A DNA stretch of 47,078 nt from an uncultured Collinsella sp. (GCA_900756725.1 CAAELJ010000046.1:1-47078); one strand, 5' to 3'. Positions 7,443 to 15,954 are shown, counted from the first letter of the stretch. Numbers and translations are program-made. The notes: generated by a model from the letters alone, not told the origin.

Positions 7443-8549
7443 CTAGGCCTGCTTGACTGAATCGGCGGGGAAGGTAATGCCGGCCTGCTGACGCACGGCA
7501 TCCATGATGCGCAGCGAGACGAGCGTGACATCGCGGTAGTGGCCGAGCTCATGGCGTCCCGCCGGGGTCTCCCAGATCTCTTCCTTAACGTTATCGATGC
7601 CTCCGATGGCGGTGATAAAGTCTGCGAGTTCGTATTCCATGGTGTTGCTTGACTTGGGAAGGTCGAGCGCGCGGCCGTTGTCGTCCTGTTCGCGCGGCGC
7701 CTCGGTCGCCGAGCCGCGTACGACGTCGCCGCGATAGTCGATGCGGACGTTGCGGGGCGTGGACAGATGGTCGATCTGGATAGTGCCACGCTCGCCTTCG
7801 ATCTGCGAGGGCAGCAGGTCATTCGTAATTTTGGAGTGCGCGAGCTCGACGGAGATATAGCCACCGCCATAGCTGGCGAGAATGGAACCGCAACCGTCGA
7901 TGGGGCCATGGGTGAGCTCTTGCGTTGAGGGGTCGAGCAGCGTGGTCATGCTGGTGAGACCAGAGGGCATGCCGAAAATCTCGACCATGGGCTCGACGGC
8001 GTAGACGCCAATGTCCATGAGGGAACCCGATGCCATATTGCAGTCGAAGATATTGGTGGCGCGTCCAGCGAGGATTTCGTTGTAGCGTGAGGAATACTTG
8101 CCAAAGCGCAGTGAGGCGCGGCGAATGGGCGCGATCTCGCCCAGGGCGTCCTCGACGGCGTGGAAAGCGGGGTCATGGAGGGGACGCATGGCCTCGAGGG
8201 CCACGACGCCTGCTGCCTCGGCAGCACGGAAGACCTCGAACGCTTGGGCCTCGGTGGCGCAGAAGGGCTTTTCGACGATAACGTGCTTGCCGCCGGCGAT
8301 ACAGGCGAGCGCCTGCTCGTAGTGGAGCGCATTGGGGCTGCCGATGTAGACGGCGTCGACGTCGTCGGCGGACGCAAGCTCGTCAAGCGCGGTGAAGTTA
8401 CGCTCGCCGCCGTGCTCGGCGGTAAAGGCGGCACCGCGATTGGCATCGCGTGAAAGCGTGCCCACAAACACGGCTTGGTCGTTGGCGTTGACGACTTGGA
8501 TAAAGTCGTCGGTGATCATGGATGTGCCGATGGTCGCTATACGCAGCAT
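7443..8549 (-). CDS. Gfo/Idh/MocA-family NAD(P)-dependent oxidoreductase
   Basis: A 368-residue dehydrogenase with an N-terminal Rossmann fold (MLRIATIGTSMITDDFI, about residues 1-120) and a C-terminal alpha/beta substrate domain. VEKPF in KHVIVEKPFCATEAQAF is the family lysine motif that contacts cofactor and substrate. The start at 8549 follows GGGAG on the minus strand; the frame extends further upstream but without a ribosome site or similarity. Members of the family oxidise sugars, inositols or their derivatives, and the substrate here is not known. It is cotranscribed with acylphosphatase. A second, different member of the family lies at 15955-16974. Confidence 0.88.
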   Translation of the reverse strand: MLRIATIGTSMITDDFIQVVNANDQAVFVGTLSRDANRGAAFTAEHGGERNFTALDELASADDVDAVYIGSPNALHYEQALACIAGGKHVIVEKPFCATEAQAFEVFRAAEAAGVVALEAMRPLHDPAFHAVEDALGEIAPIRRASLRFGKYSSRYNEILAGRATNIFDCNMASGSLMDIGVYAVEPMVEIFGMPSGLTSMTTLLDPSTQELTHGPIDGCGSILASYGGGYISVELAHSKITNDLLPSQIEGERGTIQIDHLSTPRNVRIDYRGDVVRGSATEAPREQDDNGRALDLPKSSNTMEYELADFITAIGGIDNVKEEIWETPAGRHELGHYRDVTLVSLRIMDAVRQQAGITFPADSVKQA

Positions 8550-8622
8550 ACGTCTCCCTTGCGTTGTTTGGTCTACAGGATGAGTGTAGCGCGTGGAGAT
8601 ATAAAGCTGCGCGAAAACGCTA

Positions 8623-9108
8623 TTACAGGTCGCTCTCGTTAAAGCCGGCGTCGATATCGAGGTCGCTGCCGTCGGCCGCCGTGGTGGCGAGCTCATCGCA
8701 GCGCTCGTTGAGCTCGTGGCCGGCGTGACCCTTAACCCAGATGAACTCCACCTTATGCTTGCTCTTTGCGGCAAGCAGACGCTCCCACAGGTCGCGGTTC
8801 TTGACGGGCTGCTTGTTGGCAGTTTTCCACCCGCGCTTTTTCCAGCCGTCGATCCAGTGCTTGTTAAAGGCGTTGACGACGTACTGCGAATCGGAATGGA
8901 CTTCGACCTCGCAGGGGCGGTTGAGTGCCTCGAGTGCCACGATAACGGCCATGAGCTCCATGCGGTTGTTGGTGGTCTTGGCGTAGCCGCGCGAAAGCTC
9001 GGAGGTAAAGGTCTTGCCGGCGGGGTTGGTGTATTTGAGCACGGCGCCGTAGCCGCCGCGTCCCGGATTTGATCGGGCCGAGCCGTCGGTATAGATGATG
9101 ACCTTCAC
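8623..9108 (-). CDS. rnhA: Ribonuclease HI
   Basis: RNase HI removes RNA from RNA-DNA hybrids. The 161-residue protein starts at GTG with AAAGGAAG upstream. The catalytic acidic residues are visible: D7 in YTDGSARSNPGRGGYGA, the glutamate in MELMAV, D in HSDSQYV, and the terminal D in NERCDELA. KGHAGHELNERCDELA also contains the conserved histidine loop. The C-terminal 15 residues are acidic and not part of the core. It lies alone between the LysR gene and the Gfo/Idh gene on the same strand. Confidence 0.95.
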   Translation of the reverse strand: MKVIIYTDGSARSNPGRGGYGAVLKYTNPAGKTFTSELSRGYAKTTNNRMELMAVIVALEALNRPCEVEVHSDSQYVVNAFNKHWIDGWKKRGWKTANKQPVKNRDLWERLLAAKSKHKVEFIWVKGHAGHELNERCDELATTAADGSDLDIDAGFNESDL

Positions 9109-9207
9109 GGGCTTCCTTTCGTTGAGTGTGTTTCATGTGAGTGACCATTGTAGCGCCATGCCCGCCGGGGGCTAGCTATCTACGATTTCTACCCCGTCTT
9201 CCGACAG

Positions 9208-10110
9208 TTAGTTGGCATGGATGATGCGGTTGAGCTCGTCGAGGTATTGTTGCAAGAGGGGAGAGGGCTTGCGCTCGTCGTGCATGATATAGCCTACGTG
9301 CATCGTTGGGGCGTCTGCTAGCGGGATCGATGCCATACCCCATTGCATTTCATTGGAGAGGACACCGGTCGATAGGGTGTAACCGTTCGACGTGATAAGT
9401 AAGTTAGTGAGCGTCCCGCGGTCCGAGATTCGTATGTTGCGGTCGCAGGGGATATAACTAAAAGGTTCCTCGGCGTAATAGAAGGAGTTTGAGGTTCCCT
9501 GCTCAAAGCTGTAGCGCGTATAGGGTGTGAGGTCGGCAAGGGACAGCTGGGGGCGGCGTGCGAGCGGGTGGCGCTCGCTAACGAAGACGTGGACCGTCGC
9601 GTCGAAGAGGGGATGGAAGCTTGCGCGGGCATCGGCGAAGGCCTTCTGCAAGACACGGGTATTAAAGTCGTCCAGATAGAGGATGCCGATATCGCTGCGA
9701 AATGCGCGGACGTCGTCGATGATCTGCGAGGTGGTGGTCTCGCGCATGATGAACTCGAACTTACTGTCGCGGCAGCGCTCGACGACGTTGACAAAGGCCT
9801 CGACCGAAAAAGCGTAGTGCTGGGCCGAGATGGCAAGGCGCGCCTGGGGTGTGCCGCCGTCCTCGTAGCGGGCCTCGAGCATATCTGCCTGCTCCACGAC
9901 TTGGCGCGCATAGCCTAAGAGCTCGGTACCGTCGTTGGTGAGCGTGACGCCGCGGCTGGAGCGCGTAAAGATTTCCAGACGGAGCTCCTGCTCGAGGCTT
10001 TTGACGGCGTTTGAGATGTTGGACTGAGCGGTATAGAGGCGCTGAGCTGCGGCGTTGATTGAGCCGGACTCTGCCACGGCAATCAGAAAACGAAGCTGCT
10101 GGAGGGTCAT
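9208..10110 (-). CDS. LysR-family transcriptional regulator
   Basis: A 300-residue regulator with a standard N-terminal winged helix (MTLQQLRFLIAVAESGSINA onward, residues 1-60) and a periplasmic-binding-type effector domain. It is divergent from metY, with 273 bp between the two starts that contain a perfect palindrome (TAACATGTTA, 10148-10157) about 50 bp upstream of the metY start point. LysR regulators often control the divergent gene, and members such as CmbR or CysB govern sulfur amino-acid genes, so control of metY in response to a sulfur metabolite is the likely role. The effector is not known. RBS AAAGGACGGG precedes the ATG. Confidence 0.9.
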   Translation of the reverse strand: MTLQQLRFLIAVAESGSINAAAQRLYTAQSNISNAVKSLEQELRLEIFTRSSRGVTLTNDGTELLGYARQVVEQADMLEARYEDGGTPQARLAISAQHYAFSVEAFVNVVERCRDSKFEFIMRETTTSQIIDDVRAFRSDIGILYLDDFNTRVLQKAFADARASFHPLFDATVHVFVSERHPLARRPQLSLADLTPYTRYSFEQGTSNSFYYAEEPFSYIPCDRNIRISDRGTLTNLLITSNGYTLSTGVLSNEMQWGMASIPLADAPTMHVGYIMHDERKPSPLLQQYLDELNRIIHAN

Positions 10111-10126
10111 CGACGCCCGTCCTTTC

Positions 10127-10200
10127 GATAGCTATCTAAAAAACCGATAACATGTTAGCGCTTTTAAGTGATTGACCGAGCGAAACAATGCTCGTACTAT
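10127..10200 (+). promoter_or_regulatory. metY promoter with LysR-type operator
   Basis: TTGACC (10172-10177) and TACTAT (10195-10200) are separated by exactly 17 bp and would start transcription near 10207. Upstream lie two perfect palindromes, GATAGCTATC (10127-10136) and TAACATGTTA (10148-10157). The second is centred near -55, the usual place for a LysR activation site; the first is next to the regulator's own start. This arrangement supports control of metY by the divergent LysR gene. Confidence 0.7.
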
Positions 10201-10268
10201 TCAAAACACACAAAGGCGGTAGGTAATTAAGCCGACCACGGAACCGGGATGCGAAAGGAGGCCCGCAT

Positions 10269-10322
10269 ATGAATTGCTTACCAAGACGAATGCCGGGCTC
10301 CTGCTTGCGCCCGTCGGCGTGA
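10269..10322 (+). CDS. Cysteine-containing leader peptide of metY
   Basis: A 17-codon frame, MNCLPRRMPGSCLRPSA, opens with ATG 7 bases after a consensus ribosome site AAAGGAGG (10254-10261). It stops at TGA 10320, 61 bases before metY. The Shine-Dalgarno match is better than that of most genes here, which argues for real translation. Two of 17 codons are TGC (Cys). The leader around it can fold: GCCGAC 10231-10236 with GTCGGC 10313-10318, and CGGGC 10294-10298 with GCCCG 10309-10313. A role in translation-coupled control of metY by cysteine supply is inference. No classic terminator with a T-run is obvious, though a T-rich stretch follows (10338-10354). Confidence 0.6.
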   Translation: MNCLPRRMPGSCLRPSA

Positions 10323-10383
10323 TCAGGAGACAGCGACTTATTTCTCTCTTTTTATTTACTTTCGTTCGATCAAGGAGATCATC

Positions 10384-11694
10384 ATGGGCCAGTTCATCAA
10401 CAACCCCGAGCACACCTTTGGTTTCGATACCCTGCAGCTGCACGTTGGCCAGGAGAGCGCCGATCCTGCATCCGACTCCCGTGCCGTGCCTATCTACCAG
10501 ACCACGAGCTATGTGTTCCGCAACTCCCAGCACGCCGCCGACCGCTTTGGTCTTGCCGACGCCGGTAACATCTACGGCCGTCTGACCAACTCCACCCAGG
10601 GCGTCTTTGAGGACCGTATTGCCGCACTCGAGGGTGGTGTGGCAGGTCTTGCCGTCGCCTCCGGTGCTGCTGCCATCACCTATACCCTGCAGGCTCTTGC
10701 CCAAGCCGGTGACCACGTGGTGGCTCAGAAGACCATCTACGGTGGCTCCTACAACCTGCTGGAGCACACGCTCTCCCAGTTTGGTGTCGAGACCACCTTT
10801 GTCGACGCCCACAACCTGGACGAGGTCGAGGGTGCCATCAAGGACAACACCACGGTCATCTATCTCGAGACGCTCGGCAACCCCAACTCCGACATCCCCA
10901 ACATCGACGCCATCTCCGAGATTGCCAAGAAGCATGGCCTGCCGGTTGTTGTCGATAACACCTTCGGCACCCCGTATCTGTTCCGTCCGCTGGAGCATGG
11001 CGCCAATATCGTCGTCCACTCCGCGACCAAGTTCATTGGCGGTCACGGTACCTCGCTGGGCGGCGTGATTGTCGATGGCGGCAACTTTGACTGGAAGGCG
11101 AGCGGCAAGTATGCGCAGATCGCCGAGCCCAATCCCTCCTACCATGGCGTCTCGTTTGCCGAGGCTGCCGGCCCTGCCGCCTTCGCGACCTATGTCCGCG
11201 CCATCCTGCTGCGTGACGAGGGCGCCTGCATTAGCCCGTTTAACGCCTGGATCCTGCTCCAGGGCACCGAGACCCTGTCACTGCGCGTCGACCGCCATGT
11301 CGAGAACACCAAGAAGGTCGTTGAGTTCCTGGCTTGTGACAGCCACGTCGCCAAGGTGAACCACCCGAGCCTGCCTGAGCACCCCGACCATGAGCTCTAC
11401 AAGCAGTATTTCCCCAACGGTGGTGCCTCGATCTTCACCTTCGAGATTAAGGGCGGCCAGGAGGCTGCATGGAAGTTCATCGACCACTTGCAGGTGTTCT
11501 CGCTGCTCGCCAACGTGGCCGACGTCAAGTCGCTCGTCGTGCACCCGGCTACGACTACGCACTCCCAGCTCTCTGCCGAGGAGCTCGCCGAGCAGAACAT
11601 CACGCCCTCCACGATCCGTCTTTCCATCGGTACCGAGAACGCCGAGGATATCATTTGGGACCTGAAGCAGGCCTTTGCCGCACTGGACGAGTAG
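10384..11694 (+). CDS. metY: O-acetylhomoserine sulfhydrylase
   Basis: A 436-residue PLP enzyme of the Cys/Met metabolism family. It makes homocysteine (or methionine) from O-acetyl-L-homoserine and sulfide or a thiol. The length and N-terminus (GFDTLQLHVGQESADPASDS) fit MetY, which is longer than MetB/MetC. The PLP lysine lies in VHSATKFIGGHG. ATG 10384 follows AAGGAG. It has its own promoter and a 180-nt leader with a cysteine-containing leader peptide, faces a divergent LysR gene, and is closed by a strong terminator, so it is monocistronic. Confidence 0.95.
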   Translation: MGQFINNPEHTFGFDTLQLHVGQESADPASDSRAVPIYQTTSYVFRNSQHAADRFGLADAGNIYGRLTNSTQGVFEDRIAALEGGVAGLAVASGAAAITYTLQALAQAGDHVVAQKTIYGGSYNLLEHTLSQFGVETTFVDAHNLDEVEGAIKDNTTVIYLETLGNPNSDIPNIDAISEIAKKHGLPVVVDNTFGTPYLFRPLEHGANIVVHSATKFIGGHGTSLGGVIVDGGNFDWKASGKYAQIAEPNPSYHGVSFAEAAGPAAFATYVRAILLRDEGACISPFNAWILLQGTETLSLRVDRHVENTKKVVEFLACDSHVAKVNHPSLPEHPDHELYKQYFPNGGASIFTFEIKGGQEAAWKFIDHLQVFSLLANVADVKSLVVHPATTTHSQLSAEELAEQNITPSTIRLSIGTENAEDIIWDLKQAFAALDE

Positions 11695-11755
11695 GGCGAC
11701 TTGTGCAAGGACCCCTTGCGACTCGATAGGTATAGCTGCATAAAATGCCTGCTCA

Positions 11756-11795
11756 AGGCGCCTGCGCAAGCAATGGTTGCGCAGGCGCCTTTTTT
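11756..11795 (+). terminator. Rho-independent terminator of metY
   Basis: A perfect 14-bp GC-rich stem (11756-11769 with 11777-11790), a 7-nt loop and TTTTT. It separates metY from the secreted-protein gene. Confidence 0.95.
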
Positions 11796-12006
11796 GCATA
11801 GGAAGGGCGCTATTACAGGGTTTTTGACATGCTTTATGCAATCGAGATGTGGAAAACTCCTGTTGAGAGGATGTGAGTTTTACGCAAATGACGTGCACCT
11901 TTTGAGAAAAACCGCAGGTCGCGATTTGCTCGGAGTACTATGCAGCGCGATCGAATCACGCGCAGCTCAAACGCAGCAAAAACGCACTACGGAGGTTTCC
12001 AGCTAC

Positions 12007-12783
12007 ATGAGGATTGATTCACGAAAACCGAAAGCCGCCGCCCTTTCCGCCGCTCTGACCGTGGCACTTTTAGCGGGCGCCGGCGCAACCGATGCCCACG
12101 CGGCAACACTGTCCGACACGGTCGGATCCACGCCGTCCGAGGCGACGCTGATGCAGCCCGTCGACTATCGCGGCGACGGCTTTGGCTCCATGCAGGAGTG
12201 GAATGCCTCTATGGGGGCCAAGCGCGATTCCCTGGAGGTCCGCGCCCAGATCATCATGAACATGTACGGTGACTATGCCACCGATGACGAGCGCGCTGTA
12301 CTGCAAGGTTGTATCGATGGTGCGGGCGGTCTTTTGACGATGGAGGAGGTCGACGCCAAATCGACCGAGCTCGATGAGCTGCGCACGACGCTTGAGGATG
12401 CCAAGCGTGAGGCGCTCGAGGCTGCGGCCGCCGAAGCCGAGGCCGCTGAGGCCGTTCAGGCTTTGTATTACAACGCCGGCTCCGGCTCGTCTTACGCGTC
12501 TGCTGCGTATTACGCGAACGGCTCGGGCCTGACGCGCTCGAGCGGCGTCAATAACTATAACGGTCGTCGTGAGACCTATTACAGCAGCAACGTGCTCTAC
12601 CATCACCGCACGGGCGAGTGGACTCAGGATTCCGAGGGCTTTTGGCGCGATTCCGATGGTTACTACGTCGTTGCCGCGGGCGATAAGGCTCAGGGCTCCA
12701 CGTTTACCGGTTCCAAGGGCGAGTGCAAGGTCTACGATTCGGGTTGCGCAGCCGGAACTACCGACTACTACACTGGCTGGTAA
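12007..12783 (+). CDS. Secreted protein of unknown function
   Basis: A 258-residue exported protein that I do not recognise. Residues 1-34 form a signal peptide (MRIDSRKPKAAALSAALTVA followed by LLAGAGATDAHA). Then come a helical, Ala/Glu-rich coiled-coil-like segment (about 125-155, EALEAAAAEAEAAEAVQALY), a Ser/Tyr/Gly-rich linker, and a compact C-terminal region. The C-terminal region (DGYYVVAAGDKAQGSTFTG, then VYDSGCAAGTTDYYTGW) resembles endings seen on secreted proteins of gut Firmicutes and actinobacteria. It has two cysteines that could pair. The start is set by GGAGG at 11991-11995; the open frame upstream crosses the metY terminator and is discarded. It may act in the cell envelope. 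Confidence 0.75.
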   Translation: MRIDSRKPKAAALSAALTVALLAGAGATDAHAATLSDTVGSTPSEATLMQPVDYRGDGFGSMQEWNASMGAKRDSLEVRAQIIMNMYGDYATDDERAVLQGCIDGAGGLLTMEEVDAKSTELDELRTTLEDAKREALEAAAAEAEAAEAVQALYYNAGSGSSYASAAYYANGSGLTRSSGVNNYNGRRETYYSSNVLYHHRTGEWTQDSEGFWRDSDGYYVVAAGDKAQGSTFTGSKGECKVYDSGCAAGTTDYYTGW

Positions 12784-12930
12784 TTTTTCTGCATCACGAA
12801 TATTTGGCGGACGGGCGTCTTTACCGAGCTTTAGGGCAACGTAAGGGCGCCCGTTCTATGTATGCATTTGAGTTAACAGAGCGCTTACCGTGGCAGTACG
12901 CCGCGCATATGGGCGCGGGGCACACTAAGT

Positions 12931-12955
12931 CACGAGAAACAAAGTCTTTCTCGTG
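12931..12955 (+). promoter_or_regulatory. Hairpin adjoining a ribosome site
   Basis: A perfect 9-bp stem (CACGAGAAA 12931-12939 with TTTCTCGTG 12947-12955, 7-nt loop) ends exactly where the GGAGGAAG ribosome site of the next gene begins. It could limit ribosome access or protect the 5' end. Confidence 0.5.
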
Positions 12956-12969
12956 GAGGAAGTGGTTCC

Positions 12970-13188
12970 ATGAACGCTCGAGATGTCGCTATTGCCGTCG
13001 TTGCCCTTTTGATCGGATGCCTTGGTCCGACGGCGGCGTTAACTGCCGGCTTGCAGTCCGCTACGGGCGCCGCTCCTGTGATTGTGGGCGCCTTGATTGC
13101 AGCGGCGTTGCTGGGAAGCGCCGGCGTGCTACTTTGCCGCGATGACGAGGACGAGGTTCCGGAATCGCAAAATAAGCCTCAGTTTTAG
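12970..13188 (+). CDS. Small two-helix membrane protein
   Basis: A 72-residue protein with two predicted membrane helices (about residues 6-26, AIAVVALLIGCLGPTAALTA, and 35-56, APVIVGALIAAALLGSAGVLL) and a charged acidic tail (CRDDEDEVPESQNKPQF), probably cytoplasmic. ATG 12970 follows a strong GGAGGAAG site, which is the main reason to call it a gene. It stands alone between a secreted protein gene and a stem-loop. No family is recognised. Small proteins of this form are often stress or envelope modulators, but nothing here shows that. Confidence 0.65.
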   Translation: MNARDVAIAVVALLIGCLGPTAALTAGLQSATGAAPVIVGALIAAALLGSAGVLLCRDDEDEVPESQNKPQF

Positions 13189-13204
13189 CCTCGAGCTAAA
13201 TGCA

Positions 13205-13244
13205 ACAGGCCTTCGCGAATGACGGAATCCTCGCGAAGGCCTGT
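13205..13244. terminator. Bidirectional intergenic stem-loop
   Basis: A perfect 14-bp stem (ACAGGCCTTCGCGA 13205-13218 with 13231-13244) with a 12-nt loop lies between two convergent genes. There is no good T-run on either side, but the position and stability suit a shared terminator. Confidence 0.7.
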
Positions 13245-13279
13245 CTGCTTGTATTGCGCACGTCGCGATGCGGCCGAGG

Positions 13280-14194
13280 CTACCAGCTGCTTTCTATTTC
13301 GCGAATCCTCTGGTAGAGCCAATCGTTTTGCGGCACTTGGATATCGTGTTTGGCGGCCAGGCGGCAAATGGTGCCCGCGAACTCCTCGACTTCGGTCTTT
13401 CGTTGTGCGATGCGGTCCTGCGCCATCGAGGGCATACCGGTGGGGTCGATTCCCTCGATGAGGTGCACCATCTGCGTCAGGTCTGCCTCGGTCAGCTCAA
13501 TGCCCTCGGCATTGGCGACCGCAAGTGTCTCTCGCATGGCGGAGACAAAGCAGCGGCGCTGCTCGGAGCCGGCCTCTGTGGCGCTTCCATACGTTCCGCC
13601 GTAGGCCATGCACGTCTGGTTGATACCATCGTTGAGCATGAGTTTGGCCCACATGCGGTGCGCAATGTCGCTCTCGGCGGTATGGGCGATGCCGCAGCGT
13701 GTGTAGAGCTCGTCGATGGCGGTGACGGTTGCGGGCTCGGTGCCTGCTGCCGCGCCAAAGCGAATCTCGCCCGCATTGGTAAAGGTGAGCGCGCCGTCGA
13801 GGAACACGGCATCCATGCCCTGGCAAATACCAAGAACGGTATGCTTCCAGCCAAAGCGCTCGGCAATCTTCTGCTCGCTCGTAATGCCGTTGCACAGCGA
13901 GGCGATGAGCGTGTTGGGCCCCACGACGCGCTCCATAGTCTTGAGTGCTTGGTTGAGTCCCGTCGTCTTGACCGTGAGAATGACAAGATCGGCGGGCGTT
14001 GCCTCACTGACGCGCACGGACTTGAGTGCGCAGGGCTCGCCGTTGACCGTAAGGGCGTCGCCTGCGTGACGCTCGAAACGGGCGTCATCCATAACGTATT
14101 CGACGGCGTCATTGCCGAGGGCCGTGGCAATCATGCTACCGTAGAGCAGGCCGACGCCGCCCTTGCCGATAAAGGCGACCTTGTTGATCTGCAT
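13280..14194 (-). CDS. panE: 2-dehydropantoate 2-reductase family protein
   Basis: A 304-residue ApbA/PanE-family reductase. The N-terminal NADP fold begins NKVAFIGKGGVGLLYGSMIA and is followed by the family's conserved region VRVSEATPADLVILTVKTT. The all-alpha C-terminal domain contains MWAKLMLNDGINQ, where PanE has its catalytic lysine and asparagine. PanE makes pantoate for coenzyme A, but several paralogues in this family act on other ketoacids, so the substrate is not certain. ATG 14194 is preferred over 14203 because the GGGGAG site would abut the latter with no spacing. It is monocistronic, with hairpins at both ends. Confidence 0.85.
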   Translation of the reverse strand: MQINKVAFIGKGGVGLLYGSMIATALGNDAVEYVMDDARFERHAGDALTVNGEPCALKSVRVSEATPADLVILTVKTTGLNQALKTMERVVGPNTLIASLCNGITSEQKIAERFGWKHTVLGICQGMDAVFLDGALTFTNAGEIRFGAAAGTEPATVTAIDELYTRCGIAHTAESDIAHRMWAKLMLNDGINQTCMAYGGTYGSATEAGSEQRRCFVSAMRETLAVANAEGIELTEADLTQMVHLIEGIDPTGMPSMAQDRIAQRKTEVEEFAGTICRLAAKHDIQVPQNDWLYQRIREIESSW

Positions 14195-14216
14195 GTGAAT
14201 CATCTCCCCATATAAA

Positions 14217-14239
14217 AGGCGCCCGCGTAAGGGGCGCCT
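14217..14239 (-). terminator. Terminator of the small gene at 14317-14511
   Basis: Read on the minus strand, an 8-bp stem (AGGCGCCC/GGGCGCCT, 14217-14224 with 14232-14239) is followed by TTTTATA. It lies just downstream of the small minus-strand gene and before panE. Confidence 0.75.
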
Positions 14240-14316
14240 GATGGATTGTATGCTGCCAGGGTGATTGGTGGATGCGCGGGACTGCTGTTACGAAAAAGAA
14301 CTATTGCACTGTGCGC

Positions 14317-14511
14317 TTATGCCGCGGGACAGACCGCAAAAACGCGCACAGGATATCCAACGCCATCGCGCACCTTGGGGAAGGTGCAGATGATGCCTGC
14401 GCCCGTGGCGGGAAGCTCGTCCAGATGGTTCATGACCTCGATCTGGTAGCGGTCGACCGAGAGGATGTATTGCTCGCCGGGATAGGGGTAGGCGTCCTCA
14501 CGCGTGGCCAC
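14317..14511 (-). CDS. Small conserved-looking hypothetical protein
   Basis: A 64-residue protein starting at GTG with GAAAGGAGG 5 bases upstream and followed by its own terminator (14217-14239). These signals, not similarity, support it as a gene. The sequence begins MATREDAYPYPGEQYILSVD and contains ICTFPKVRDGVGYPVRVFAV. It has no membrane helix or signal peptide and looks like a small soluble beta-rich protein. I do not recognise the family. It is transcribed away from the aldo/keto reductase gene, with 162 bp between the two starts and no clear promoter seen there. Confidence 0.65.
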   Translation of the reverse strand: MATREDAYPYPGEQYILSVDRYQIEVMNHLDELPATGAGIICTFPKVRDGVGYPVRVFAVCPAA

Positions 14512-14673
14512 GCTCGCCTCCTTTCATCGGGCTTTTTGCTGATGTTAAAGCGGTGCCGTGACGGCCTGATTTCTGCTGCGTTACGATACGTTCTCGATTG
14601 CGATTCCGATGTGCTTCGATGACGTGACAGGTTTGTTTCGCCTTATCAGGGCTTCGATGGGGGAGGAGGGGCC

Positions 14674-15864
14674 GTGCAATATCGCGTTGACCCCAAAAGC
14701 AGTAACCGTATCTCGGCGTTGGGGCTGGGCTGCATGAGGTTTCCCGGTGCGCCGGGACGCCCGGATGCGAAGACAGCCGACGCCATCATCTCCCGTGCGG
14801 TGGAGCAGGGGATTAACTACCTGGACACGGCCTATCTCTATCCCGGCAACGAGGCTTGCGTGGGCGCTTCGCTTGAGCGCCTAGGCCTACGCGACCAGGT
14901 TTTGCTCGCGACCAAGCTGCCGCATGCTTCGTGCAAATGCGCGGAGGATTTCGACCGGTTCTTCGACGAGCAACTGTGCCGCCTGCGGACCGACCATATC
15001 GACTATTACCTCATGCACAACAATACCTCGCCCGCCCAGTGGGAACGTGTGGTGGCGTTGGGCATCGAGGACTGGATCGCGCGTCAAAAGGCGGCGGGGC
15101 GCATTCGCCAGATTGGTTTTTCGTATCACGGCAGCGCGGCGGATTTCCTGACGGTGCTTGACGCATATGACTGGGATTTTTGCCAGATCCAGTACAACTA
15201 TGCCGGCGAGCGTTACCAAGCGGGAACGGCAGGACTCATGGCGGCTGCGGAGCGCGGTCTTGCGGTGTTTGTGATGGAGCCACTGCTGGGCGGTCGTCTA
15301 GCGGGCAAACTGCCGCCGCGGGCACGCGCTGTGCTCGATGGCGCCCGTGACCCGCATTTGCGCACTCCGGCCGCCTGGGGGCTTTCGTGGGTGTGGAACC
15401 ATCCTCAGGTGACGATGCTGCTTTCGGGTATGACCGATACCGCGCAAGTGGATGAGAACGCGGCGTTGGCCGATCGGGCCCTGCCGGATTCGATGACGGC
15501 TGCTCAGCTCGATGCCATCGCACGCGTGCTGAGGGAGTTTGAAAAATCGAATCGCGTGCCCTGCACGGGATGCGGCTATTGCATGCCGTGTCCTAAAGGC
15601 ATCAATATCCCTGGGTGTTTTGCTGCCTACAACGCAAGCTATGCGCACAGCTGGTTTACGGGGCTGTCTCAATACTTTACGGCGAGCGCGGTGCGGACGA
15701 ACGAGCCCAAGCTGGTGAGCAATTGCGTCAAGTGCGGCAAATGCGCGCGGCATTGCCCACAGCATATCGATATCCCCGGGCGCTTGGACGACGTACGCCG
15801 CCGTTTTCAGCCTGGCCCCGTGACGGCGGTGCTTAAGGCCTTCGGCAAAACGCGCTCCTCGTGA
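14674..15864 (+). CDS. Aldo/keto reductase with C-terminal ferredoxin domain
   Basis: A 396-residue fusion. Residues 1-280 form an aldo/keto-reductase TIM barrel (LGLGCMRFPG, then NYLDTAYLYPGNE with the catalytic Asp and Tyr). The C-terminal part holds two cysteine clusters, CTGCGYCMPCPKGINIPGCF and CVKCGKCARHCPQHIDIP. The second is a typical [4Fe-4S] motif and the first a related one. Such proteins are common in anaerobes and are thought to pass electrons between the cluster and an aldehyde/ketone site; the substrate is unknown. Start GTG 14674 follows GGAGGAGG. The gene ends directly at the first copy of a 79-bp repeat. Confidence 0.9.
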   Translation: MQYRVDPKSSNRISALGLGCMRFPGAPGRPDAKTADAIISRAVEQGINYLDTAYLYPGNEACVGASLERLGLRDQVLLATKLPHASCKCAEDFDRFFDEQLCRLRTDHIDYYLMHNNTSPAQWERVVALGIEDWIARQKAAGRIRQIGFSYHGSAADFLTVLDAYDWDFCQIQYNYAGERYQAGTAGLMAAAERGLAVFVMEPLLGGRLAGKLPPRARAVLDGARDPHLRTPAAWGLSWVWNHPQVTMLLSGMTDTAQVDENAALADRALPDSMTAAQLDAIARVLREFEKSNRVPCTGCGYCMPCPKGINIPGCFAAYNASYAHSWFTGLSQYFTASAVRTNEPKLVSNCVKCGKCARHCPQHIDIPGRLDDVRRRFQPGPVTAVLKAFGKTRSS

Positions 15865-15943
15865 CCCTTTTATAACTTGCGGTGGAATAGTTCCTGCTTG
15901 CGGCAGAATAAGGCATCGACAGGAACTATTTCACCGCAACTGA
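15865..15943 (+). repeat. 79-bp hairpin repeat, copy A
   Basis: Identical to copy B (17052-17130) except one base (C15897 against T). It is a near-perfect palindrome: arms 15877-15896 and 15920-15939 pair over 20 positions with one wobble, around a 23-nt loop. Outer CCCTT and AAGGG extend the stem. Its right end merges with the AGGGGG ribosome site of the Gfo/Idh gene. There is no T-run, so it is not a simple terminator. Confidence 0.9.
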
Positions 15944-15954
15944 AGGGGGCTGTC

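Noticed and set aside
10207..10383. SAM riboswitch before metY
   Set aside because: None of the conserved cores of the SAM-I, SAM-II or SAM-IV classes could be found; a leader peptide explains the ribosome site present there.
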